Position numbers and translations under genes: made by a program
Shown: positions 9,089-16,672 of the stretch, piece after piece
Layout of the letters: the number at the start of each line of letters is the position of its first letter
How positions within the stretch are numbered: position 1 is the first letter of the stretch
The notes under the pieces: model-generated
What the model was told of the DNA's origin: nothing
The model's input: the letters and a program-made list of their open reading frames with translations, nothing else
The model's database searches: none
NCBI GenBank assembly: GCA_937873135.1
Contig: CALMVQ010000061.1
Span: forward strand, 1 to 35,484
Length of the DNA: 35,484 bases
Source of the DNA: an uncultured Scytonema sp.
GTDB taxonomy: Bacteria; Cyanobacteriota; Cyanobacteriia; Cyanobacteriales; Nostocaceae
Direction of reading: 5' to 3'

Positions 9089-9303
9089 TACTAGTACCGC
9101 TCCCTTGAAAGTCACTCATTCAAAAGTCAAAAGTCAAAAGTGTTATAAATCAAGGCTTCTGGCTGTTTGAAATGGTTCACCAGCGCTGCAGGAGGGTTTC
9201 CCTCCGTAGGCGACTGGTTCACCAGCGCTGCAGGAGGGTTTCCCTCCGTAGGCGACTGGTGAACCCGAAGGGTTGCTTTATTTACGTGCCCGCTGTACTA
9301 GTA
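9089..9303 (+). repeat. CTAGTAC-bounded dispersed repeat, copy A1 (with nested 42-bp tandem duplication)
   Basis: It starts ACTAGTACCGC and ends GTACTAGT. It contains AAAAGTC heptamer repeats and TTATAAATCAAGGCTTCTGG, shared with copies near 9818, 20291 and 20976. Inside, a 42-bp palindrome-rich unit beginning GGTTCACCAGCGCTGC is present twice in tandem (9174-9215 and 9216-9257). There is no coding content; it is probably a MITE-like element. Confidence 0.7.
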
Positions 9304-9388
9304 CAGCGCTGTTGAAATAACTATACAGGTAAAAATCTAGTTTACATATAGATGTTTCTCTACAGTCTCCTGTCTTCTGAGGAATTGT

Positions 9389-9500
9389 ACTAGTACAACA
9401 AGGCAAAAGTAAAAAGTAAAAAGTAAAAAGAAAGAACCTTATTTTGTAAGGGTTTTAACTATTTCAGATGGGTGGTTTATTTCCGCCGATCTGTACTAGT
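9389..9500 (+). repeat. CTAGTAC-bounded dispersed repeat, copy B1
   Basis: A 112-bp element from ACTAGTACAACAAGGC to CTGTACTAGT with AAAAGTA heptamer repeats. By eye it is identical base for base to the reverse complement of 18286-18397. Confidence 0.75.
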
Positions 9501-9817
9501 AACATTTGGGCACTCTGGAAAGGATGCTTCAAATACTGAGTCACCAAAAGAACATGTCTTGCCTTGGTAATCCCATGTGTAACTTGAGTAGAACGTTAAA
9601 TTTCATTATTGTCCTCTGACTCCGGGAGTAACACTGAATTTATCAGTAAGCGAGCATAGGGATGATTGAAACTCATTTGCACTAATAACGCAAGGGAGAT
9701 GAAAATAAAACCAACAAAAATTTACAAAGGGCAGATGGATTCCGTACAAATTATTGCAACTGCTTATTACTTGTTCACACCTATTTTATAGCTTGAGAAT
9801 TACCAGAAATAATTATG
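9501..9817. other. Spacer between repeats, possible minus-strand gene debris
   Basis: No complete gene. On the minus strand a stretch (about 9500-9600) stays open and reads like protein (STQVTHGITKARHVLLVTQY), but no family was recognised and no start or ribosome site is seen. It is probably a fragment cut by the flanking repeats. Confidence 0.3.
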
Positions 9818-9985
9818 CTAGTACAGCGGGCGCGTAAATAAAGTAACCCTTCGGGTTCACCAGTCGCCTACGGAGGGAAACCCTCCTGCAGCGCTGGTGA
9901 ACCATTTTAAACAGCCAGAAGCCTTGATTTATAACACTTTTGACTTTTGACTTTTGACTTTTAACTTCCGCCTTGCGGTACTAGT
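9818..9985 (-). repeat. CTAGTAC-bounded dispersed repeat, copy A2 (inverted)
   Basis: An inverted relative of copy A1: CTAGTACAGCGGGCGCG at the left, one 42-bp nested unit, TTGATTTATAACACTTTTGAC heptamer tracts, and CCGCCTTGCGGTACTAGT at the right. Together with A1 it forms a large inverted repeat around B1. Confidence 0.7.
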
Positions 9986-10307
9986 TTTGGTTGTTGAGGC
10001 AAATCCCAATTTGGTATTGTAAAGAGATTTTTTCTGACTTTAAGTTAATAAAATTTTCACTTACAGCAACTTTAAAGTTAATCTAAAATCTGAAAATATC
10101 AGGGTGGTCTGAATTCTGGATAATCATCGTGAATTTCATTTATATCACATACATATTTTTTTAACCAGAAAACCAAGTTCTTAATGTTGGAGAAAGTGGA
10201 ACATAGGTGCAAGCCCTATGCTAGTTTTTTGGCAAACACATGACTATTGAGGGAATTTGACTTTGTTTGATACTTTTTCTCAGAGTCAAGACGGTGAAGT
10301 ACATACA
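9986..10307. other. AT-rich spacer, possible end region of the adjacent tnpB relic
   Basis: No gene seen. On the minus strand this is the region 3' of the tnpB relic. It contains a small hairpin, CATAGG...CCTATG (about 10204-10222), which could be part of an old IS605-type right end, but no clear terminal motif is present. Confidence 0.3.
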
Positions 10308-10705
10308 TCAACTGCACGCAGTATGATGTAAGCTTCTAGTTAATTCTAGAATTTCCTTAGGGGTACTCTGTATCATCAATTTCCCCTTACAGCTTTTTAT
10401 AGTTGGGAATACTTCCAACCCAACTCGTTGGATATTGATAGCCGCGTTAATGTCACGATCTACTATAGCGTTCCTAAATGAGTTGTGAAAATTATTTGTG
10501 GAATGAACCGCTCCTGAGCCAAGAACGCCAAGAAAAGAAAGAGAGAGGATTTTACAAATGATTTAGGATTGCTATATCAACCCACACACTTTACAGTTAT
10601 GCACTCTAACTGCCAGTTCTTTTGGAACAAGAGCATCACAACAGCAACATATTTGGCTTGTGTAATTTGGTTTTACTTTGAGGGCATTCTGCTCGCTTTT
10701 TGGTA
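10308..10705 (-). pseudogene. tnpB (IS200/IS605 family) C-terminal relic
   Basis: Read on the minus strand, the frame runs KVKPNYTSQICCCCDALV, then VRVHNCKVCGL, and after an interruption VDRDINAAINIQRVGLEVF, ending at a TGA (10308-10310). This is the zinc-finger plus DRDxNAAxNI region that closes RuvC-like TnpB nucleases. The first finger is degenerate. A 113-bp MITE splits the frame between CGL and VDRD; removing it with one TA copy restores the frame as CGLIVDRD. The N-terminal two thirds are missing, so the gene is dead. Confidence 0.75.
10464..10576. mobile_element. 113-bp MITE inserted in tnpB relic (TA target duplication)
   Basis: Terminal inverted repeats TATAGCGTTCCTAAATGAGT (left) and, read inward from the right end, TATAGCAATCCTAAATCATT. 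TA at both ends fits the Tc1/mariner-IS630 target rule. Excision in silico restores the tnpB frame, which proves it came in after tnpB. Confidence 0.75.
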
Positions 10706-10711
10706 AAACTC

Positions 10712-10744
10712 TAACAACTTACTAGAAAACCTAGCAAGTTGTTA
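10712..10744 (-). terminator. Hairpin downstream of the superoxide dismutase relic
   Basis: TAACAACTT.CTAG and CTAG.AAGTTGTTA pair around AAAAC, with one mismatch. It lies about 30 bp after the stop of the minus-strand superoxide dismutase fragment and is probably its old terminator. Confidence 0.5.
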
Positions 10745-10775
10745 ATGGGGGTTAATTTATTTTCAAAGAACTCAC

Positions 10776-11057
10776 CTAGCGAGTGGCGATCGCATACCGT
10801 TCGTTGACAGCATCCCAACTTACAGTATTCCACCACTGCTTGAGATACTCTGGGCGACGGTTTTGGTAGGTAAGATAGTAAGCATGTTCCCAAACATCAT
10901 TGCACATAATTGGATAGTGACCCTCTGACCAGGGACAATCTTGATTGGGCAAGCTGATAATGTCAAACTTATTGTCGGCAGTTCGTACAAGCCAAACAAA
11001 TCCACTACCAAAGTGTTTCGCACCCGCATCGTTGAAACGAATTTTGAAATTCTCAAA
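10776..11057 (-). pseudogene. sodB: Iron superoxide dismutase, C-terminal fragment
   Basis: The last 93 residues match the C-terminal domain of Fe/Mn superoxide dismutases: [19 protein letters not shown], then VWLV, then [19 protein letters not shown]. This keeps the metal-binding Asp and His of DVWEHAYY. The N-terminal half with the other two His ligands is absent; the open frame upstream (to 11126) is unrelated sequence. Without half of the active site it cannot be a dismutase. The family is certain; whether the fragment is still translated is unknown. Confidence 0.8.
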
Positions 11058-11160
11058 ACCGCATAAATAGACATATATGTCCAGCTTAAAAGTTCCTATC
11101 ATTCGGACAGTTTCCGGCGCTCTCATGCCGTAACTCCCGGCTGTTGGGCATTACAGCTTA

Positions 11161-11320
11161 TTTGCAGTTAATGTGGTTTGTTTGCAGTTAATGTGGTTTG
11201 GTTGCAGTTAATGTGGTTCAGAATGCAGTGATTGTGGTTTTGAACCCCCCCTTATTTGCAGTTAATGTGGTTTCAATTTTGACTTGTTTGCGGTTTGAAG
11301 CGTTCTTGTTTGCAGTTCAT
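11161..11320 (+). repeat. Array of 20-bp repeats (TTTGCAGTTAATGTGGTTTG), transposon-end-like
   Basis: Units at 11161, 11181 (identical), 11201 and 11221 (diverged) are in exact 20-bp phase; another is at 11255, and two weak ones (TTTGCGGTTTGAAG, TTTGCAGTTCATTAC) lie near 11287 and 11309. There are no spacers, so it is not a CRISPR array. Several short directly repeated sites with loosening spacing resemble the transposase-binding sites at ends of Tn7-like or Tn5053-like elements. That identity is inference. Confidence 0.55.
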
Positions 11321-11330
11321 TACACCTACC

Positions 11331-11369
11331 AAGCTAATCATCGTCTGCTCTCTCTATCTCCGGAGTCAA
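11331..11369 (+). pseudogene. Short relic of the phoD 3' end
   Basis: AAGCTAATCATCGTCTGCTC followed by TCTCTATCTCCGGAGTCA matches the intact phoD at about 7339-7377 with roughly six differences, and reads QANHRLLSLSPES where PhoD has QADYRLLSPSPES. Nothing else of phoD is nearby. Confidence 0.6.
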
Positions 11370-11413
11370 TCTCAAACCTGAAAAGATTATGTGCAGAGAC
11401 TTCAGACTTTTAA

Positions 11414-11771
11414 TAAAGCTCACTTAATGACCGTTTAAAGTATATATTAATAAAATTTATATCAAAATCTTAGAGAGTGTTGACTACAAAAAATTGGTAG
11501 TGCTGACACGAAATCAAATACGGTAAAAAAACCCTAGCTAATGTTCACTACGAACATTAGATATTTTATAATTTTTGCAATCCAAGCAGACAACCTGTTC
11601 ATCGTTGGTCCTACAACTCCTTAGAATTGTCTGTTCGCTCCTACTTTTCACAGGGGCTCGAATTTTCTAAAAGCTAGGTGTGACAAAGGTTTCGACTTTT
11701 TTGGTAATAAATCATCTTCCTCTTGATTCGCGATCACCCTCATCACAAGTTGTGCAAGTGAGGGACTTCCA
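11414..11771. other. Intergenic, no gene; one strong hairpin
   Basis: AT-rich with no coding signal. CTAATGTTC (11538-11546) and GAACATTAG (11552-11560) form a perfect 9-bp stem with a 5-nt loop, followed by an AT-rich tract. It could be a terminator or a repeat end. Confidence 0.4.
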
Positions 11772-11925
11772 CAGGGCTATTTCATTCTAGAATGTCGCTT
11801 TTTATGCTGGGTGGTTAATTATCCCAAAATGGGCAATTTTAAGGGATCGGTTCGGTTGTTAAATTTTTGTTTTTCCGAAAAAGGTTCGTGAAAACCGCAC
11901 CTAAAAATAGAATGAAATAGCCCTG
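11772..11925. mobile_element. 154-bp MITE with 18-bp perfect terminal inverted repeats
   Basis: The ends CAGGGCTATTTCATTCTA (11772-11789) and TAGAATGAAATAGCCCTG (11908-11925) are exact inverted copies. It has no coding content. Its right end abuts the truncated TonB receptor relic, so its insertion or a later deletion removed the rest of that gene. Confidence 0.8.
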
Positions 11926-12563
11926 GGTTGATAGACCTCAAAAACTTGTCGATTAATCGTTTGAATCGATCCGGGAATATCACGTAAAGGGGTGTCTGTC
12001 TTAGTCGCAGAGGAGGCATTTGGTTCGCGATACCCATCAGCATCTCCTGTCACTACCAACTCAATTGCTTCATTATCCGACGTTGATGATTGATTTGGCT
12101 GTTTTTGACTTTCACTTCTGTGTGTTTGGGGTTGTTATGTTTGAGTTTGCGGTTGTTGCGTCTGGGGTACAGTACTTGCAACACTGAAGATCAGACCCTC
12201 ATTTGGACTGTCAAATAACTCCACTGTTGGCTGTTTTGCCTCACCTATGACTGTCACTCGGATAGTATTGGCATCAAAGTTTGTGACCGTTATCTCCATC
12301 ACACCTGCAATTGGCTTGTCTGATCGGTATGTGAACGCCGAGCCACTGGGTAAGCGTAGTTGGGCATTGGGAATATCAGCGCTAAAGCTATTACCAGCAC
12401 TGCGATTTACCAGTTGTAACTGTTGCCCTTTGGAAGTTTGTAAAACCAGATCTAAGCCTTTGCTGGTAGGATTTGCCTTGACGACCGCTTTCAATATCAT
12501 CACAATGGTGCGTAATCTGTCCAGTTTGTAAGCCCTGCTCCCAGATTTCATCCCACTCAGCAT
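11926..12563 (-). pseudogene. TonB-dependent siderophore receptor with AMIN domain, broken
   Basis: The upstream part encodes an AMIN domain (ANPTSKGLDLVLQTSKG to VTNFDANTIRVTVIGEAK), then a Gln/Thr-rich linker that hits an in-frame TAA at 12135. Past this stop the same frame continues with IELVVTGDADGYREPNASSA and KTDTPLRDIPGSIQTINRQV, which is the start of the TonB-dependent receptor plug. The frame ends at the MITE at 11925; the plug remainder and beta-barrel are missing. The extreme N-terminus is also disturbed: a plausible start (MAEVLTDAEWDEIW, from 12582) lies in a different frame. In cyanobacteria such receptors import ferric siderophores. It cannot work as a receptor now. Confidence 0.8.
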
Positions 12564-12905
12564 CTGTAAGAACTTCTGCCATTTTTGTTAATTAAGTTTA
12601 TTCTCAAGTTTATTAAGAAATAATCTCATATTTCTCTTAAGAGATTACTGTTACCGTAGTTATTCCAGTAGCTGGCTTGTCAGAGCGCTCTAGAGCTTTT
12701 CAGTTGTATCTCATACACTCTCTCCCTGTCCCCAGCCTGACTGGCACCTCTCTCCCAAACTTGGGAGAGGGCATTCTGTATGTGACTCAAAAGATAATCG
12801 CTATATTCGTGGTGTTACGTGCTCGACTGTAATATTGATAAATGTTCAGGGTAAACGTCTGGTTGCCTCGCCAGAAATTTCAAAAGAAGGCTTGCTCAGA
12901 TTAAA
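12564..12905. other. Intergenic, no gene recognised
   Basis: Contains a CTCTCCCAAACTTGGGAGAG palindrome (about 12749-12768) that also occurs in part near 1724. No promoter or gene could be supported. Confidence 0.4.
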
Positions 12906-13370
12906 TTATAGTGATTCGATTCCAAATTCCAGTGGGCGATCGCTCACAATTTTAAAAGCTTGCTCAGGGGAAATTTCTGGTCTTCGGAAAAAGAAGTATT
13001 CTCTAGCATCAGAACCATAGTTAAAACCCACAACCACTACAAACTCTTTTCTGGGGTCGTAGTTGTCGATTAAAGCGTAAAATTGGGCATACTGTATAGG
13101 TTGACTAGCTGCAGCTGCTGAGAGTTGCATCATCTGCCAAGCTTGAGTGCCTTTAGCAGTATAATACATTCTGTCTCCTAGATGCGATCCACCTTCATTC
13201 AGGGAAAAATTATTGCCACTCGTATGCTCAACCTGGAGTACTTTATGCAGATATAGGTAGCCCCTGCCTAGTGTATTGAAGAACTTCCATGCTTGGGCGC
13301 TGAACAGGATTTCATCGGCACAAACGATATTTTCAGCAATTTGCTGCTGGATTTGCTTTTCAGGTGTCAT
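12906..13370 (-). CDS. Conserved-looking protein of unknown function
   Basis: 154 residues with a good AGGAG ribosome site 7 nt before the ATG. It has no signal peptide or membrane segment and is probably cytoplasmic. The N-terminal half is mixed helical (ENIVCADEILFSAQAWKFF); the C-terminal half holds IDNYDPRKEFVVVVGFNYGS and a FFFRRPEISPEQAF segment. That half resembles the C-terminal half of the unknown protein at 31201-31671 (VDTYDPTTEVLLFL, then FFYLKNLPITPPQCY), so the two may be distant members of one family. No function can be assigned. Confidence 0.6.
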   Translation of the reverse strand: MTPEKQIQQQIAENIVCADEILFSAQAWKFFNTLGRGYLYLHKVLQVEHTSGNNFSLNEGGSHLGDRMYYTAKGTQAWQMMQLSAAAASQPIQYAQFYALIDNYDPRKEFVVVVGFNYGSDAREYFFFRRPEISPEQAFKIVSDRPLEFGIESL

Positions 13371-13560
13371 AGTAACTCCTAATTTATCATGAATACATAC
13401 TTTAAAAGGCTTGCTCTAGGGGTTTTCAATACTCTACCCTGGTTTTCAAAAAAGACATCCAATCCCATTTTGATATGAGTGGGATATTTTTTCTTACTTT
13501 GGAGTTAACAAAATTTTTTATGTGCCCTCACTAGATGCGATCGCATCTAGCCGTCTTGTA

Positions 13561-13669
13561 ATACCATTTCACGAAAATCTTGATACTATTCGCTCAAGAA
13601 CTGCATCCCCTGCTCCCTCTGCTCAAGAACTGCTTGCCTAAATGTATCAACTTTAAAGTGAAACGGTAT
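13561..13669. mobile_element. MITE family C, copy 1 (ATACCATTTCACGAAA ends)
   Basis: The left end ATACCATTTCACGAAAATCTTGATA and the right end, which reads inward ATACCGTTTCACTTTAAAGTTGATA, are imperfect inverted repeats. A second copy lies at 21551-21665 just upstream of metE. Confidence 0.6.
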
Positions 13670-13740
13670 AAGCCGTGTCTTAGTCAGATGATGTCATCTT
13701 TTCGGGTTTCCAAAAATTTTCCCGCATTTGCCGATATAGA

Positions 13741-13925
13741 CTAATGGGACTTAGACAAAAAATAGCAAGAATTGAACCTCAAATGTATATATAGAGAGAC
13801 GTTGACATCATTTTCACTGATTTGTTGATATATATGGGTTTCAGGCATTTTTAGGCATTTGGTGTATTTCCCTTGCCCTGTATAGTTTTGAGGCTTATTT
13901 TTTCATCAAAAATGTTGAAGTCCCG
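13741..13925. mobile_element. Possible MITE or IS end pair truncating an nrdB relic
   Basis: TAATGGGACTT near the left end (13742) and AAGTCCCGCTAA at the right (about 13917-13928) are imperfect inverted repeats flanking about 180 bp of non-coding DNA. The right end coincides with the break in the nrdB relic. The boundaries are uncertain. Confidence 0.35.
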
Positions 13926-14012
13926 CTAATTGTAGTGAACATCGTTAAGTTGCATTAAGTTCGTGGTTTCGTCAAACCAAATAGTGCGATGTCCGGTTCC
14001 ATCTTCCATCAT
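13926..14012 (-). pseudogene. nrdB 5'-end relic
   Basis: A 28-codon minus-strand frame reads GTGHRTIWFDETTNLMQLND then VHY, and stops. This matches residues 22-45 of the intact NrdB of this window (DDTGNRLIWFGETTNLMQLN then DVRY). At DNA level TTGCATTAA.TTCGT is shared with 27550-27566. It ends before the codon where the intact gene carries its intron, so it does not tell whether the lost copy had one. Confidence 0.7.
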
Positions 14013-14020
14013 GACCAAAG

Positions 14021-14584
14021 CTATACTTGCAACTCAAATCCTGGCAATACATCTTCTCCAGAAAGAATTGTTGGCATTTGAATAATTTCTATAACTTTTC
14101 CAAGTCTGTAAATTTCCACTTGGCGATCTTGAGGATTAATCAGCCAACCCAAACGCAGACCATTTTCTATGTATTCCTGCATTTTCTCTTTGATCGGTGC
14201 AAGCCGATCTGTCTCGGAACGCAGTTCAATCACAAAGTCGGGTACAAGTGGCGGAAATTTTTTTCGTTGTTCTAACGTTAAAGCTTCCCACCTTTCTAAC
14301 TTTACCCAAGCAGCATCAGGAGAACGTTTTGCACTATTGGGAAGTATAAAGATAGTTGAAGAACTAAAAACTTTCCCTAATTTAGTTTGACGATTCCAAA
14401 TTTCTAAATCAGTGATTAGTCCAGCTTCTTGATTTCCGCTTTCTCCTCCTACTGGTGGCAAAATTATTAATTCTCCTACTGCATTCATTTCTAAGTTTAA
14501 ATCACGATTGGCAATACACAATTGATAAAATTGCTCATCGGTTAAAAGAATAATTGGTTCTAGATTGAGTACAACAGTATTCAT
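14021..14584 (-). CDS. Uma2 family (DUF820) putative endonuclease
   Basis: 187 residues of the PD-(D/E)XK-like Uma2 family, very common in cyanobacteria. Visible features: the N-terminal LTDEQFYQLCIANRDLNLEM, GELIILPPVGGESGNQE, SPDAAWVKLERWEAL (catalytic Asp), VPDFVIELRSETDRL (the E of the (D/E)XK core), KMQEYIENGLRLGWLINP and VEIYRLGK. The length is normal for the family. The biological role is unsettled. An nrdB relic lies 9 bp after its stop. Confidence 0.85.
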   Translation of the reverse strand: MNTVVLNLEPIILLTDEQFYQLCIANRDLNLEMNAVGELIILPPVGGESGNQEAGLITDLEIWNRQTKLGKVFSSSTIFILPNSAKRSPDAAWVKLERWEALTLEQRKKFPPLVPDFVIELRSETDRLAPIKEKMQEYIENGLRLGWLINPQDRQVEIYRLGKVIEIIQMPTILSGEDVLPGFELQV

Positions 14585-14778
14585 TAAACCTTTCCTCCTG
14601 TCTTTAGTTAAAAGTTTAGCAGGAGTAAATTAACTTCAGTTCAAAGGGAGTTGATTGGTGAAGATTTTTACCTATTATTCTAGTTTTAGCCTAAATTGAA
14701 ATATGGTTTAGCATCCTTGTACATAAACTACTCAAGCGTGGAAACTGTGTTAATACAAATGACCTGAGTTGCCACTCG

Positions 14779-15123
14779 TCACTGGAGTACCGACATCAGC
14801 ACCCCATGCTCGGCACAGGTTAAAAATGAGCGAACGTACAGTAACACTCGTAAAAAGTGGGGAATTTGTGGCGAAATTTGCTCCCATAACCCGAATCCTC
14901 AAAAAATCTTGCTCGTCAACGGCGACAGCCCATAGCAAAGCGATCGCTCTGTTGCTTGCCCCTGCTGTTGTGCCTCCACTACTAAAATTTGTAAACCAGA
15001 CGATTGCAGTCCACAGGCTGGCGTCAAACCAGAAATGCCTCCGGTGACAATAACTACATCGCAGTTCACCGGAGATGGATTCAATGATGGGGTATTTGCT
15101 TGAAACTCAAAATTGGTCATCAT
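14779..15123 (-). pseudogene. FAD-dependent hydroxylase (UbiH/COQ6-like), N-terminal relic
   Basis: Begins at the ATG overlapping the methyltransferase stop (ATGA arrangement, so formerly coupled). The frame contains a Rossmann nucleotide-binding motif with the first Gly changed (DVVIVTGGISGLTPACGLQS), then ILVVEAQQQG and YGLSPLTSKIF. An in-frame TGA (14899-14901) follows, and the frame continues GFGLWEQISPQIPHFLRV to a second stop near 14779. These blocks match the first ~120 residues of UbiH-type flavin hydroxylases. The nonsense codon, missing catalytic C-terminal two thirds and altered GxGxxG show it is dead. Confidence 0.75.
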
Positions 15124-16133
15124 GTTGATGGTTCCCTAACCAAGCTTGAAGGAGTTTGGTTGGTAAAGTTTTGGTCCATCAATTCTGTGCGTGAGTTTGC
15201 TCGCACCGCGCGGAACATTCCAAATCGGCACAGCCCAGCACCAAAAGCCAAACGCATCAGCAACAACGTCGGCACCTCGCGCACAGACTTGATCAAACCA
15301 GATACTCCAAAACGCAGCCATCCGCCCGGTCGAGCCACTCCTTGCCAGATCGAATCTAACCAAGAAGGAAGCGTTTGTTGCGTCCAGTCTGCCGTAATCA
15401 CCTCCCCCTCGACTAATTCCGTCGCTACCAAAAGCTCCGAAAAGCCTTCTATGCTGGAAAAAGCTGGATGAGACCACTGATGGAGGAGTTGTGACATGAC
15501 TGGTTTTTCCCAGAAATTTAGAGGTTTTTGGCGGTCATCCCTCTGATTCCAGTCAGCTAAAACCAGCACTCCACCGGGCTTTAGCACCCGCATTAATTCC
15601 AGCGCAAAAACGGCTTTATCGGGCATGTGGGGACCGGCTTCAATCGACCACACCACATCAAAACTGGCATCTGGAAACGACAATGCCATGGCATCATCGA
15701 CGGCAAACTGGACGTTTAGCCCGAATGGCGTTAACTCTATAGCACGTTTCACCTGATTAGGGCTGATCGTAATCCCTGTGACGGCAAACCCATAATCTCG
15801 CGCTAAAATCCGGCTGCTGCCCCCAATCCCACAGCCAACATCTAAGACGGTAGTACCTGGAGGTAATTTTTCTATTCCACCCCATTTAACCATGTAATGT
15901 ACAAAGTCAGATTTAGCCGTCAGAAAATCCTTCTGTTGTGGCGGTGAACCGTAGTGACCGAGGTGAATATGTTCCCCCCAATAAAACTCGAGAATGCCGT
16001 CAACAGTCCATTGATCGTAGGAATTAGCGACTGTGGCTGAGGATTGATACTTGCGAGCACTCAGGAGATAAGCCGCAATTCCAATCACCACTAGCACAAG
16101 AAAACCAATTAGAAAATATAATGAAATTGACAT
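15120..16133 (-). CDS. MPBQ/MSBQ methyltransferase (tocopherol and plastoquinone biosynthesis)
   Basis: 337 residues from the ATG at 16133. An N-terminal membrane anchor (ISLYFLIGFLVLVVIGIAAY) is followed by YDQWTVDGILEFYWGEHIHL, the SAM-binding motif VLDVGCGIGGSSRI, VDDAMALSFPDASFDVVWS, GPHMPDK and LKPGGVLVLADWNQRDD. The sequence closely resembles what I recall of Synechocystis Sll0418, the 2-methyl-6-phytylbenzoquinol / 2-methyl-6-solanesylbenzoquinol methyltransferase. It methylates the ring of tocopherol and plastoquinone precursors at the inner or thylakoid membrane. Its stop overlaps the start of a dead FAD hydroxylase, so it was the first gene of a two-gene unit. All SAM-binding motifs are intact. 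Whether it is the only copy in the genome is unknown. Confidence 0.9.
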   Translation of the reverse strand: MSISLYFLIGFLVLVVIGIAAYLLSARKYQSSATVANSYDQWTVDGILEFYWGEHIHLGHYGSPPQQKDFLTAKSDFVHYMVKWGGIEKLPPGTTVLDVGCGIGGSSRILARDYGFAVTGITISPNQVKRAIELTPFGLNVQFAVDDAMALSFPDASFDVVWSIEAGPHMPDKAVFALELMRVLKPGGVLVLADWNQRDDRQKPLNFWEKPVMSQLLHQWSHPAFSSIEGFSELLVATELVEGEVITADWTQQTLPSWLDSIWQGVARPGGWLRFGVSGLIKSVREVPTLLLMRLAFGAGLCRFGMFRAVRANSRTELMDQNFTNQTPSSLVREPST

Positions 16134-16142
16134 TGTTTTCAA

Positions 16143-16321
16143 AGATCTTGTACGCCTACCCGAGATAAAATTGCTGCCCGAATGTCGTAGCCTTGAATTT
16201 TCTAGCAGGAACCTTTGACATACTATTCTAACTGCTTGTGCAGTTCAACTCATTTGTGAAGTCGATCTAACGGTTTGCTCACTCTTCATCTGGTGATGAA
16301 CCGAATTAGACGAGTGATCGC
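16143..16321. other. Spacer before the eroded riboswitch
   Basis: No gene. The string CTGGTGATGAACCG (about 16290-16303) weakly recalls the GGTGNNAANCC arm of a cobalamin aptamer, so a heavily mutated 5' half of the riboswitch may lie here, but pairing is not convincing. Confidence 0.3.
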
Positions 16322-16400
16322 TAATGAGAATGTTTTATTCTCTGAGTCAGAATGCCCGCCGATTATCAACCTGTTGTTTTTCATCTGCGAGGTACGGATG
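16322..16400 (+). promoter_or_regulatory. Cobalamin riboswitch, 3' half only (eroded copy)
   Basis: TAATGAG, the GAGAAT/ATTCTC stem, GAGTCAGAATGCCCGCCGAT and the terminal hairpin CATCTGCGAGGTACGGATG match the 3' half of the complete riboswitches at 18443, 20582, 30419 and 34245. The 5' half with the AAACGGGGAAAG...GGTG core is missing or unrecognisable, so it should not bind cobalamin. The hairpin still holds GAGG in its loop and an ATG at its end. The NiCoT permease starts 620 bp further on. Confidence 0.75.
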
Positions 16401-16484
16401 ATGGTCTATTCCGATTTTTGGCATTTTTACAATCGATCCGCGTCAGGGCTGCTTTCTTTGGGAGTTGGAATTGTAGCTACCTAA
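16398..16484 (+). CDS. Short reading frame starting in the eroded riboswitch hairpin
   Basis: A 28-codon frame whose ATG lies at the end of the terminal riboswitch hairpin, 5 nt after GAGG, the same geometry used by cobW at 34403. The product (MMVYSDFWHFYNRSASGLL then SLGVGIVAT) has no recognised family. It could be the 5' remnant of a lost B12-regulated gene, a leader peptide or chance. Confidence 0.3.
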   Translation: MMVYSDFWHFYNRSASGLLSLGVGIVAT

Positions 16485-16672
16485 TTTGAAAAGACCCAAT
16501 TCCATAAAGTCTCACCAGTTTTTAAGTAACTACCGTTTATAGTCGCCTTTTGGGAAGGTGGCTTATTGGTGCTTTTGCTTGGCAATTGCCAATCTGTATT
16601 TGGTGCATGTTTGCTGTACCCAAATTGATTAGCAAAAGGTGAAATCAGTTCAAGTAATGCATCTCCACTCAT
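16481..16672 (-). CDS. Small hypothetical reading frame, possibly a gene fragment
   Basis: 63 codons on the minus strand (MSGDALLELISPFANQFGYS ... GETLWNWVFSN). The composition looks protein-like, but there is no ribosome site before the ATG and no known family. It may be the C-terminal piece of a lost gene. It overlaps the plus-strand frame ending at 16484 by 4 bp. Confidence 0.3.
   Translation of the reverse strand: MSGDALLELISPFANQFGYSKHAPNTDWQLPSKSTNKPPSQKATINGSYLKTGETLWNWVFSN

Noticed and set aside
10188-10225. A string resembling a cobalamin riboswitch core (GAAAGTGGAAC, GGTGCAAGCCC) with CAGAGTCAAGAC downstream
   Set aside because: Flanking arms and the CCCGC/CUGU block are missing, and the region lies in the 3' part of a minus-strand tnpB relic where a small hairpin explains the sequence.
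11161-11320. CRISPR array
   Set aside because: The units are contiguous with no spacers, diverge with distance, and no cas genes are present.
11198-11413. 71-codon plus-strand frame
   Set aside because: It is made of the 20-bp repeat array and the short phoD relic, with no start context.
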